Positions 9,163 to 17,524 of a stretch of 59,449 nt of DNA are shown piece by piece. Within the stretch, counting starts at the first letter, position 1, and each line of letters begins with the position of its first letter. Position numbers and translations under genes: made by a program. The DNA lies in assembly GCA_028131545.1 (NCBI GenBank), contig JAOICL010000009.1, positions 1 to 59,449 on the forward strand. Direction: 5' to 3'. The stretch comes from Vibrio sp. (lineage in GTDB: Bacteria; Pseudomonadota; Gammaproteobacteria; Enterobacterales; Vibrionaceae). The notes beneath the pieces were generated by a model. The model did not search any database. It saw nothing but the letters and a program-made list of their open reading frames with translations, and was not told the origin of the DNA.

Positions 9163-9846
9163 ATGAAACGCTTTATCCTTTATCTCGTTTTTTGTCTTTC
9201 GTTTTTGAGTATGGGCAGTTACGCCTTTCAATTGCAACCCATGATTCAAACAATGGCACCCAGTGGTGTGGCATCCAGTTCCGTTTATCGTGTGGACAAC
9301 ACAAGTGATTTTCCTCTTCCGATAGAGGTGAATGTACTAAGCCGTACGGTGGATGAGCAAGGTAATGAGGTATTAACCGAATCCGATGATTTTTTGATTT
9401 TACCTGCTCAGACCATTATTGCTCCTAATCGTACGCAAGCCTTTCGAGTGAAATACCTGGGGCAGCAAGACATTGATTCATCAACCTCTTATCGAATTGT
9501 CTTTGATCAGCTTCCTGTTTCGGATTCAAGAGACTCTTCTGGAGTCGATACGGTGTTTAGTTTTGGTACCTTAGTCTTCGTTGAACCTAAAAATAGCCAA
9601 GTTCGTTTAGAAGTCGCGAATAGTGAACAGAGTATTGAGCTATTGAACTCAGGAAACAAAGTATTAGAGCTTAACAATACCCAGTTTGTGGTTGAAAGTG
9701 ATAATGGCGACATTCAAGAAGTTCCTTGGGGGTTTTTTTCTCCAGTCGCAAAATATAACTATTTAATGCCTAATCAAAAGCAAGTGATTCCATTTTCTGA
9801 GGTGTTCCCGCAACCCAATCGCATTAAGTCGGTTCGTGTGAAATAG
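9163..9846 (+). CDS. Periplasmic pilus-assembly chaperone (PapD-like fold)
   Basis: The predicted role is to hold pilin subunits in the periplasm and deliver them to the usher. An N-terminal signal (MKRFILYLVFCLSFLSMGSYA) precedes two immunoglobulin-like domains. The pattern is FQLQP...VYRVDNTS..PLPIEV in the first strands, ILPAQTIIAPNRTQAFRVKYLG, and SYRIVFDQLPV before the interdomain linker, as in fimbrial chaperones. An AAGGA at 9150-9154 supports the ATG at 9163; earlier in-frame starts lack one. It is 5 bp upstream of the usher gene. Confidence 0.75.
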   Translation: MKRFILYLVFCLSFLSMGSYAFQLQPMIQTMAPSGVASSSVYRVDNTSDFPLPIEVNVLSRTVDEQGNEVLTESDDFLILPAQTIIAPNRTQAFRVKYLGQQDIDSSTSYRIVFDQLPVSDSRDSSGVDTVFSFGTLVFVEPKNSQVRLEVANSEQSIELLNSGNKVLELNNTQFVVESDNGDIQEVPWGFFSPVAKYNYLMPNQKQVIPFSEVFPQPNRIKSVRVK

Positions 9847-9851
9847 CCATT

Positions 9852-12266
9852 ATGTTACGTCAGCTGTTTTTACTTTCAATATTGTACAGTGCTCATACAT
9901 TGGCACAGTTTTGGGAATTTGAGTTACCGTTAACCTACCAAGAAAAGGCATTACCGGCGGTATTGGTCATGACCGATGGTAATGTGGTATCGGGTTATCA
10001 TGTTCCTTCGCTTGTGAAGGCCTTAAAAGAGGTCGTTGATGAGTCGGCATTAGAAACACTGCTTGATAACCAATCCTTCTCTAAAGAAGCCCCTTCGACG
10101 AAAAAGTATTTATCTGAAGCCGATCTCCGTGAAAAAGGGATCGATATTACCTTTTCGTCGGAACACCTTCAGTTGAGTGTCGCACTCGATCGCTCTATTT
10201 TAAAAGCGAGGACGGTAGAGGTTGCCGAGCAGACTTCAAATCTAGTTCCAAGCTACTCCCCATCGACTTTTTGGAGCCTACAAAATCAAATCAATGCCAG
10301 TACCTCTTATTTAGAGGATAAAACTGAGAATAATTCGCGCTTAGAGGTGAAAACCTTTGGTAATGTGGGCGGGGCGCAGGGGGTGAATGTAGAAGCGAAT
10401 ACGTTTTATGATGAAGAGTGGAAGCGAGGTAACACCACTCTTTTTTGGGATAATCCTTCTCAACCATGGCGAATCAGTGCCGGTGATGTTTCTCCTCAAA
10501 CGATCGGCCATTTACCTTCATTAAGTTTAGGTGGGGCGTCATGGGAGAGAAACTATTCAGAGCTTCAACCTTCTACCAGGTTGACCTCAGGCGATGTTCA
10601 AAGTTTTATTTTGGATAAAACCGCTGACGTTAATATCTTTGTTAATGGGGTGCTGGTGCTTCAGCAGCGTTTTAGTGCTGGGCCCATTGAATTAAATAGC
10701 CTTCCTTTGAGTAGTGGTAGTAATACGATTCGTATCGATATCCAATATTTATCGGGTGAACAAGAATCGGAAGAGTTTACCTATTATTATCAAGCGGATT
10801 TATTGGCGAAGGGGTTGACTGACTTTTCAGTAACGGTCGGCATGGAGAGTGATCAGGATCGGGGAGAAATATCCTATGCGGATACCCCCCTTCTTTCTGG
10901 CTTTATAAATCATGGCCTTACAGAGCAACATACTATTGGATTAAATGGCCTGTATCATAACGACGGTGCGTTATTGGGAATAATGGATGTCACATCTTAT
11001 TCCTGGGGTAATGTGGACATGAGGGCCAGTGCGAGCCATAGCGTATTAGATGAAGACAGTAATGGTGTGCAAAGTGATGAAAAAGAGAGTTCATGGGGCA
11101 GTGCGCTATCGTTAGGTTATAATACACAAGTTTGGGGAAGCCTGAGTCATATCTATAGCTCAAATCTTTTTGTTGCTTATGAAAAACGACATGATTTTAC
11201 TTCCCAACCTTGGTTGGTTGTGAGCTCAGACTCCTATGATGAAGTGTCCTTGGATCATACGTATTACCTCTCTTCAGAAGCGAATATCAGTTGGGGGGGA
11301 TACTATCAATGGGGTGGCGATAATTATGAAGAAAGCCAATTGGAAGTGGATGTACACCTTCGACATCGAAATTGGTTTTTTACCTTTGAGAATGCCTACA
11401 CGTACAACACGGATTCCGGTGATGAATACCTGACTTCATTTCTTATTGAGTTCTTTTTTGATGTGGATGACCAACATCAATTGACCATGGGATACGATCA
11501 TCAAGATGAAGAAAGCTTTGTTGAACTCTACCGCCCCTCTACGGAGTCGGTTGGCTCCTATGGGTATCAAGTGGTCGTGAATGACTCACCTGATGAGCAA
11601 TCGTTGGAAACTCAAGTGGATTACGTTGCAAACCGCTTTCAGACCAATATGGATTGGGTTGAAACGCAGGATTCTTATGGAAATAGTGTGCGAAATATTC
11701 ATTTAAATACCTCTACAGCGGTCGCATTCAGTTCCCATGGCGTGGGGGTGGGGCGCTATACTAATGGTCGATCGACGATGGTCGATGTGCATCCAACATT
11801 AGCCGATACCGATGTTTGGATTAATCCTCAAGATGAAGCGCCTCAGGCCGTATCGACCGCTTCATTACCCAATCTTGTTCCACTGGCTTCAGCACATGAA
11901 ACGAATATTATTTTCTATGAAGCCCCTGATGCGCCAATTGGTTATGACTTAGGAGAGGGGTATGAAGCGATTACCCCCGGAACCTCTACATTGCATGTTA
12001 TTCAAGTGGGGGCTGACGCAACGAAAACACTCTTGGGCTATGTGTATTTTGCTGATAAAGAACCCGTGTCGTTGCTCTATGGCCAGTTAATTGATGAAAA
12101 AGGACAGTCAATCCCTATTTTTACGAATAGGAAAGGACGCTTTGTTGCTGAAGGAGTCACACAAGGTACGTATCAAATTCAATTTGAACAACAAACGGCG
12201 GACATCACGATAGAGGCAAACTCTGAGTATTTAGTGTCCTATGGTGATGTGTATTTAACGGAGTGA
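9852..12266 (+). CDS. Outer-membrane fimbrial usher
   Basis: This 804-aa protein fits an outer-membrane usher that receives chaperone-subunit complexes and extrudes the pilus. It has a short signal peptide (to about residue 18), an N-terminal domain to about 120, and a beta-strand-rich middle. The segment NIFVNGVLVLQQRFSAGPIEL..LPLSSGSNTIRIDI matches the usher pore region. The C-terminal carboxypeptidase-regulatory-like fold has PVSLLYGQLIDEKGQSIP..NRKGRF and ends in a short beta-rich tail. The barrel region is rich in aromatic and acidic residues. It is somewhat short for the superfamily. Usher class cannot be settled by eye. Confidence 0.75.
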   Translation: MLRQLFLLSILYSAHTLAQFWEFELPLTYQEKALPAVLVMTDGNVVSGYHVPSLVKALKEVVDESALETLLDNQSFSKEAPSTKKYLSEADLREKGIDITFSSEHLQLSVALDRSILKARTVEVAEQTSNLVPSYSPSTFWSLQNQINASTSYLEDKTENNSRLEVKTFGNVGGAQGVNVEANTFYDEEWKRGNTTLFWDNPSQPWRISAGDVSPQTIGHLPSLSLGGASWERNYSELQPSTRLTSGDVQSFILDKTADVNIFVNGVLVLQQRFSAGPIELNSLPLSSGSNTIRIDIQYLSGEQESEEFTYYYQADLLAKGLTDFSVTVGMESDQDRGEISYADTPLLSGFINHGLTEQHTIGLNGLYHNDGALLGIMDVTSYSWGNVDMRASASHSVLDEDSNGVQSDEKESSWGSALSLGYNTQVWGSLSHIYSSNLFVAYEKRHDFTSQPWLVVSSDSYDEVSLDHTYYLSSEANISWGGYYQWGGDNYEESQLEVDVHLRHRNWFFTFENAYTYNTDSGDEYLTSFLIEFFFDVDDQHQLTMGYDHQDEESFVELYRPSTESVGSYGYQVVVNDSPDEQSLETQVDYVANRFQTNMDWVETQDSYGNSVRNIHLNTSTAVAFSSHGVGVGRYTNGRSTMVDVHPTLADTDVWINPQDEAPQAVSTASLPNLVPLASAHETNIIFYEAPDAPIGYDLGEGYEAITPGTSTLHVIQVGADATKTLLGYVYFADKEPVSLLYGQLIDEKGQSIPIFTNRKGRFVAEGVTQGTYQIQFEQQTADITIEANSEYLVSYGDVYLTE

Positions 12267-12271
12267 TCGGA

Positions 12272-13147
12272 ATGAAAGGAATGGTAGCGGTTATAGGGGC
12301 GTTGTTCAGTTTGTTTTTTGCTAACCATAGTGAAGCAAAAGAATGTAATGGCTCTTGGCGGGTTAATGTTGATGCGAATTCTCCTCTGTCTCGAACCCAT
12401 GATGATTCGCTTTGGTTAAAAGCTCAATTGTCACTCAGCGATACCCTTGCGGAGTGTGTCATGGGTGTCGGCTTCACTGCAAAATCCACGGCGTCATTGG
12501 TGCTTGCATCGGGAAATGACAGCATCAAAACGGAGTTGTATGACTTCCAGTCGGATGTGTTAATTCCTCAGAATGGTGATCGGACTTATATTCCGGTATC
12601 AAAGGCGCGGGAGACGACTTTTTGGATCAAATTACTGAATGCGAATTTTTCTGATGCAGGGACATATCGAGCGAAGTGGGATGCGGAGTTGGCCTTGAAT
12701 CAAACTCATAATGCGAAGCTAACTAAAAAGGTGAGTTTCACTTTTAAAATCAACCCCATGGTTGGGTTGGCGGTGGATGCGAATGAGCCTTGGCTTAAGG
12801 GAGGAAAGGGGCATTATCATTTTGATATGGGGGAGCTGTTTAGCGGTAAAACCCGCAGCATTCAAATGAAGCTAAGATCCAATGCGGCGGTACGTTTGTC
12901 GGTTTCAAGTGATCATGGTGCCTTGATTCATACGGAATATCATGAGCAGCGCATTCCCTATCAAGTTTCTTTGAATCGATTGCCAGCGTTTCAACCAAGC
13001 CCATCGGAACAGCAATTTCAGTTGGGCCAACAAAGGGCAAATGCCATTCGAACGGTTCCGTTATCGGTTCAGGTTCCCTATGTGCCTAAAGGGGCGTTGG
13101 CGGGAGAGTATCAAGACATTTTAACGATTCAGGTCGATGCATATTAG
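12272..13147 (+). CDS. Probable fimbrial tip adhesin or minor subunit
   Basis: The last gene of the operon encodes a 291-aa exported protein with a signal peptide ending near EAKEC. It seems to have two domains: an N-terminal part with Cys25 and a second Cys near residue 65, and a C-terminal pilin-like part ending GEYQDILTIQV, like the last strand of the first-gene subunit. Position after the usher and two-domain build suggest a tip adhesin. The GGAG at 12260-12263 selects the ATG at 12272 over the upstream GTG. The gap from the usher stop is 5 bp. I do not recognise the binding domain. Confidence 0.65.
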   Translation: MKGMVAVIGALFSLFFANHSEAKECNGSWRVNVDANSPLSRTHDDSLWLKAQLSLSDTLAECVMGVGFTAKSTASLVLASGNDSIKTELYDFQSDVLIPQNGDRTYIPVSKARETTFWIKLLNANFSDAGTYRAKWDAELALNQTHNAKLTKKVSFTFKINPMVGLAVDANEPWLKGGKGHYHFDMGELFSGKTRSIQMKLRSNAAVRLSVSSDHGALIHTEYHEQRIPYQVSLNRLPAFQPSPSEQQFQLGQQRANAIRTVPLSVQVPYVPKGALAGEYQDILTIQVDAY

Positions 13148-13200
13148 TGTTTTTTGTTTTATGATTAAGGCTTCAACCCCTTATTAATAAAATTATCATT

Positions 13201-14646
13201 ATGAAGAAAACAATTTTAGCCTCTATTTTGGGCGGTGCTTTAGTCACGGGCTGTGTGAGCGTGAGCAATGAAACAGAGCAACCAAAAACAGCCGCTGACA
13301 TTGTCATTAAGAATGGTCAAATTCTGACGATTAATGATGACATGCAAGTCATCAATGATGGTGTGGTTGTTATTGCGAACGATGAAATTATCGCGATTGG
13401 CGATGAAAGCCTAGCAGACCAATACCATGCAGAGAAAGTGATTGATGCGGAAGATGGCATTGTGATGCCAGGCATGATCAATGCGCATAATCACCTGCCA
13501 ATGATCGCCTTTCGAGGCCTAGGTGAAGAAGGGATATCGAATCGATTATTTGCGTATTTTTTCCCACTTGAAGCTCAAAAACTCAATCGAGAACTGATTT
13601 ATAACGCGACTTTACTCGGAACGGTTGATCTCGCTAAAAGTGGCGTGACGACCTATGCCGACATGTACTACCACATGGATGAAATGGCGAAGGCGACAGA
13701 GCGCGTGGGTTTACGAGCAGTACTAGGGGAAACGGTGATTAAATTCCCTGTGGTTGATGCTCCAGAACCGTACGGCGGTATTCAATACGCAGAACGTTTT
13801 ATTGCTGATTATCAAGATCACCCAACCATCACGCCGGCATTTGCCCCTCATGCGGTTTATACGGTAAGCAAAGAAAAGCTGCAAGAAATCCATGCTTTGT
13901 CTAATGAGCTTGATGCCCCAGTACTTATTCATGTGGCGGAATTCCCGAATGAACAAGATCGAATTAAAGATCCGACTCAGGCTAATTCGCCAGTAGAGTA
14001 TTTGGCTGAAATTGGCGCGTTAGATGAAAAAGTGTTAATAGCACACGGTATTCATTTATCTGAAAAAGATCAGCAACTACTCAAAGAAGCGGACGCTGGG
14101 GTGTCTTATAACCCAATGGCGAATGCCAAGGGTGCGACGGGCATTGCACCTGCATGGGATATGTATCGTGACGACATGCGTATTGGTTTGGGCACCGATG
14201 GCCCAATGAGTTCTAACCAAGTCGATCTATGGCGCACATTAAGCTATGCCTCAAACATGCAGCGCTTAAAACATGACGATCGAACCATCATGATCCCTGA
14301 GCAAGTGATCGAAATGGCGACCATGGGCGGAGCGCGTGCTTTGCATATGGAGGAAGAGATTGGTTCTATCGAAGTGGGTAAAAAAGCCGACATTATCATC
14401 ATCGAAACTCAATCACCGAACATGATGCCTAACTATAACCCGTACGCGACGTTAGTATTTCAAGCCAATCCAAATAATGTGGATACAACGATTGTGAATG
14501 GTCAAATTGTGGTTGAAGATAAAGCGCTACAAACGTTAGACTTTGAAGAAGTCAGAGAGCAAGTTGATGCGTTTGAAGCAGATATCGCAGAATTTGCGAA
14601 GGAGCTATCTAAAAAAGCGATTAAATCTAAAAGCTTAATGGATTAA
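13201..14646 (+). CDS. Lipoprotein-type metal-dependent amidohydrolase
   Basis: A 481-aa member of the amidohydrolase superfamily, closest in pattern to the TRZ/ATZ and S-adenosylhomocysteine or cytosine deaminase group. Probable metal and catalytic residues are visible: H96 and H98 (NAHNH), H217, H244 (HVAE with E247), H282 (AHGIH) and D333 (GTDGP). Most of these enzymes are cytosolic, but this one begins with a lipoprotein signal peptide with Cys18 (LVTGC) and a Ser/Asn/Glu linker, so it should be membrane-anchored in the periplasm. The substrate is unknown. No clear ribosome site is seen before the ATG. A terminator follows. Confidence 0.8.
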   Translation: MKKTILASILGGALVTGCVSVSNETEQPKTAADIVIKNGQILTINDDMQVINDGVVVIANDEIIAIGDESLADQYHAEKVIDAEDGIVMPGMINAHNHLPMIAFRGLGEEGISNRLFAYFFPLEAQKLNRELIYNATLLGTVDLAKSGVTTYADMYYHMDEMAKATERVGLRAVLGETVIKFPVVDAPEPYGGIQYAERFIADYQDHPTITPAFAPHAVYTVSKEKLQEIHALSNELDAPVLIHVAEFPNEQDRIKDPTQANSPVEYLAEIGALDEKVLIAHGIHLSEKDQQLLKEADAGVSYNPMANAKGATGIAPAWDMYRDDMRIGLGTDGPMSSNQVDLWRTLSYASNMQRLKHDDRTIMIPEQVIEMATMGGARALHMEEEIGSIEVGKKADIIIIETQSPNMMPNYNPYATLVFQANPNNVDTTIVNGQIVVEDKALQTLDFEEVREQVDAFEADIAEFAKELSKKAIKSKSLMD

Positions 14647-14662
14647 TCTAAATAGAAAATAG

Positions 14663-14715
14663 AAAAGGCGTAAAGCGGAAAGGTACATGGACCTTTCTAC
14701 TTTACGCCTTTTTAT
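14663..14715. terminator. Bidirectional terminator, amidohydrolase / glpX
   Basis: AAAAGGCGTAAAG (14663-14675) pairs with CTTTACGCCTTTT (14700-14712) around a second internal hairpin (GGAAAGGT/ACCTTTCT). T tracts on both strands suit the two convergent genes. Confidence 0.85.
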
Positions 14716-14768
14716 TGAGTTTTTTTATGTAATCCGTAACAAATAGGTTAACCCGTCATAAACAAGGA

Positions 14769-15776
14769 TTAAATAATTAACGGCTTCAGTGGTTCGTCTT
14801 TTCTATCAAGATAGTGGGTTGCTTTAATGCGGCGAATCGTTTTGCATTGACCTCGAACGATCAAGGTTTCTGTGGTGGCGAGGTTACCTTTACGAGTAAT
14901 CCCATCCAATAAATCGCCAGTGGTAATGCCAGTTGCAGCAAACATCACTTCATCACTACGAGCCATATCTTCTAGCTTTAGTACGGTGTTGGGTTCTACC
15001 CCCATTTCTTTGCAGCGTTCGCGTTCTATGTGAGCGAAGTGTTGATTATCTTTGCTGTTGCCTTTGACCTGATCACGAGGAAGTAAACACCCTTGCATGT
15101 CTCCTCCTAGTGCTCGAATGACCGCAGCAGACACCACGCCTTCAGGGGCACCACCGACGCCAACCATCACATCAACATCACTGTCAGGCATGCACGTCAA
15201 TATTGAAGCGGCGACGTCACCATCAGGGAAGGCAAAAACACGAATCCCCATGGCGTGCATCTGTTGAATGATCGCATCATGTCTCGGTTTCGCTAGGATG
15301 GTCACGACCAACTCATTGATGGGCTTATTGAGAGCATCGGCAATATTGTTGAGATTATCGTTTAGGGGCAAGCTGAGATCGATGGCACCTTTTGCACCAG
15401 GACCCACAACGATCTTATCCATATACATATCAGGTGCTTTTAGGAAAGACCCTTTTTCACCAGCAGCTAGAACAGCCAACGCATTGGCTTGCCCCATCGC
15501 GGTCATACGAGTCCCTTCGATAGGATCGACAGCGATGTCGACGGCATCCCCACCTAATCCTAATTTCTCACCAATATACAACATGGGAGCATCATCAATT
15601 TCACCTTCACCGATGACAATTTCACCGTGTATCGAGGTTTGGTTGAGTTGGTATCGCATGGCTTCTACTGCGGCGTTATCTGCTTTGTTTTTATCACCAT
15701 AGCCAAGCCATTTATAGCCGGCTAACGCAGCGACTTCAGTAACACGAGAAAATGCAATTTCGAGATCCTTATTCAT
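14769..15776 (-). CDS. glpX: Fructose-1,6-bisphosphatase class II
   Basis: GlpX hydrolyses fructose 1,6-bisphosphate to fructose 6-phosphate in gluconeogenesis, with divalent metal. The family signature residues are visible: the GEGEIDDAPM segment (55-64) and DPIEGT (84-89), with a GVGGAPEGV segment further on. Length (335 aa) is normal. It is not in a glp operon here; it stands alone, divergent from zapB, as in Vibrio genomes. The E. coli-type glpFKX context is absent. Confidence 0.95.
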   Translation of the reverse strand: MNKDLEIAFSRVTEVAALAGYKWLGYGDKNKADNAAVEAMRYQLNQTSIHGEIVIGEGEIDDAPMLYIGEKLGLGGDAVDIAVDPIEGTRMTAMGQANALAVLAAGEKGSFLKAPDMYMDKIVVGPGAKGAIDLSLPLNDNLNNIADALNKPINELVVTILAKPRHDAIIQQMHAMGIRVFAFPDGDVAASILTCMPDSDVDVMVGVGGAPEGVVSAAVIRALGGDMQGCLLPRDQVKGNSKDNQHFAHIERERCKEMGVEPNTVLKLEDMARSDEVMFAATGITTGDLLDGITRKGNLATTETLIVRGQCKTIRRIKATHYLDRKDEPLKPLII

Positions 15777-16121
15777 GAGGCTCCTTAGGGACTTGCTTCA
15801 TATGTCTATTAAAGGTAAGTTTATACTTATCTTACTTGAAGTCGCACTATTGTGTCGATTTTCGAGTATGTATCTGCTTGATTGCTGGGCTTCGCTGTGT
15901 TTTTTTAGTCAATTAACCCAAATATAAGAGATAGGTCGTGTTTCTTATAGCCGAGCAGTTTACAATGAAAGTGTTGTGGTTTAGGCCTAAATAGTGTGCC
16001 GAATATCAAAGAGATCATGATTGTACCGAGTCTGTATGATTTTCTGAGTCTTTGTTTTCGCACGGTAATACGGCGTTACCCAAACTTTTAATATTTAATT
16101 TATAGGAAGAGGTAGGACAAG
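15777..16121. promoter_or_regulatory. Divergent intergenic region glpX / zapB
   Basis: About 345 bp without a gene. It must contain the promoters of glpX (left) and zapB (right). A short palindrome TAAGT-TTAT-ACTTA is seen at about 15821-15834, and an AGGAAGAGG ribosome site precedes zapB. I see no other structure that I can name. Confidence 0.4.
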
Positions 16122-16364
16122 ATGTCTTTTGAAGCATTAGAACAACTAGAAGCAAAGATTCAATCTGCAGTTGATACTATCGCATTATTGCAAATGGAAA
16201 TTGCAGAGCTTAAGGATGATAAAGAGAAGCTACAGCATGAAGCTGATGAGTCTCGCCAAGTACGTTTTGAACTAGAGCAGAAAGTTGAAAATGTACAACA
16301 AGAGCATACACAATGGCAAGAGCGCATCCGTGGTCTGTTAGGTCGTATGGAAGGCGTTGAGTAA
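16122..16364 (+). CDS. zapB: Cell division protein ZapB
   Basis: ZapB is a small, almost entirely coiled-coil protein that stabilises the Z ring through ZapA and links it to MatP. The 80-aa sequence starts MSFEALEQLEAKIQSAVDTI, as in the family, and is continuous heptad-like with many Glu, Gln and Leu. Length is as expected. It is divergent from glpX, the usual arrangement. A long hairpin terminator follows. Confidence 0.93.
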   Translation: MSFEALEQLEAKIQSAVDTIALLQMEIAELKDDKEKLQHEADESRQVRFELEQKVENVQQEHTQWQERIRGLLGRMEGVE

Positions 16365-16434
16365 TTATTGCTATCGCTCTTCTGAATGCATTTTTTAGAT
16401 GAGCACCAGTGACATAATGCTTATATGAATTCAT

Positions 16435-16496
16435 CAAACCCGCGCTCATAGATTCTTTACTAGAGAGAGAATGAATATGAACGCGGGTTTGTTTTA
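16435..16496 (+). terminator. Long hairpin terminator after zapB
   Basis: CAAACCCGCG (16435-16444) pairs with CGCGGGTTTG (16482-16491); after one mismatch the stem goes on with TCATA/TATGA. The T-rich tail GTTTTAT follows. The loop region itself may fold (TTCT...AGAA). Confidence 0.75.
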
Positions 16497-16654
16497 TCTG
16501 TAAGCGAATTTTTTATTTTTAAACGGATTTATTCCTCTACCACTTTCCCTTTCTTTGACCGAGTGACGATTTTTTGTCACTTCCTCTAGTAAAAACGGTA
16601 CGCTTTTTGCTTTTTTTGAGATGCCCATCATTCTCAATAAAAGGAAAGCGAGCG

Positions 16655-17509
16655 ATGAACCTGACTAAACCAACACTATATCTCCTTTTTGGCTTTACGC
16701 TGGCAGCGTGTGGCGAATCATCAGAAGAATCTTCGACGTCGACAAGCAGTGATAGTGATGGTGATGGCATTGCTGATACCTATGAATCTCAATATGGTTG
16801 GGATGCAAGCGATGCCAATAGCCCAGCTGGAGGCAGCTCTGGCGACTATGATGGTGATGGGCTTAGTAATTTATCAGAGATTACTGTCCATAGTACGGAT
16901 CCAACCCTTGCAGATACAGACGGTGATCGTGTTGACGATGCCAATGACGTCGCACCCAATAATGCGAGCTCGGGTGGCTTGTCTTATGTGGCATGTAATA
17001 CGCCTTCTTTTAGTTACTCCTCTAACAATATCAGCAGTTACTTATCGTCATTAAGTGCATATGAATCGGAAGTTGTGGGTCAATATTATTGTCCACCAAC
17101 GGTCGATGAACTCACTGAAGTGGGGTATAGCGCTTCGGATTACACCAGCACCGTCACATGGGGATCATTGACGTTAGCCACGATGACATCAGCACAAGCC
17201 GATGCGTTCTGTGCGGATTTGTATGGTGGAAAGTTGGCGACGGATTATGTGTTATTTGATGCCGCGTCGACCATAGGTTTGTTGGCTAATGATGGCATGT
17301 TAGGTGGGGCGTATGTATGGCCAGATAACAGCAGTATTTATTACATTGCTCGTGATGGTTCCGATGTTGCGAGTAATGGTAGCTTAGCGAGTTCCTACAC
17401 TATTTCCAACTTAGCGCAGAGTTCCTTAGGGGTAAGTTCTCAGGTAACGGCATCGTCATCGAGCTTTGGGGTTCCTATATGCTTTGAACCTACAACGACG
17501 TCGCTATAA
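16655..17509 (+). CDS. Lipoprotein with Asp-rich calcium-binding-type repeats
   Basis: A 284-aa predicted lipoprotein: the signal peptide ends in the lipobox LAAC (Cys19). It then has a Ser/Glu-rich linker and three Asp-rich motifs of the thrombospondin type-3 kind (DSDGDGIAD, DYDGDGLSN, DTDGDRVDD) between about residues 32 and 105, which suggest calcium binding. The C-terminal part has QADAFCADLYGGKL and ICFEP, a pattern seen in Cys-bridged domains of surface proteins. The frame is open from 16574, but AAGGAAA before the ATG at 16655 fixes the start. It is 15 bp upstream of another lipoprotein gene. Its function is not recognised. Confidence 0.7.
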   Translation: MNLTKPTLYLLFGFTLAACGESSEESSTSTSSDSDGDGIADTYESQYGWDASDANSPAGGSSGDYDGDGLSNLSEITVHSTDPTLADTDGDRVDDANDVAPNNASSGGLSYVACNTPSFSYSSNNISSYLSSLSAYESEVVGQYYCPPTVDELTEVGYSASDYTSTVTWGSLTLATMTSAQADAFCADLYGGKLATDYVLFDAASTIGLLANDGMLGGAYVWPDNSSIYYIARDGSDVASNGSLASSYTISNLAQSSLGVSSQVTASSSSFGVPICFEPTTTSL

Positions 17510-17524
17510 ACAAGGAGAAGTGAT

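Noticed and set aside
13170..13200. Fur-like AT-rich sequence before the amidohydrolase
   Set aside because: Too few matches to the consensus; the similarity comes from A and T runs.
16574..16654. 27-residue extension of the first lipoprotein
   Set aside because: It would put a basic segment before the signal peptide; the ATG at 16655 has a good ribosome site.
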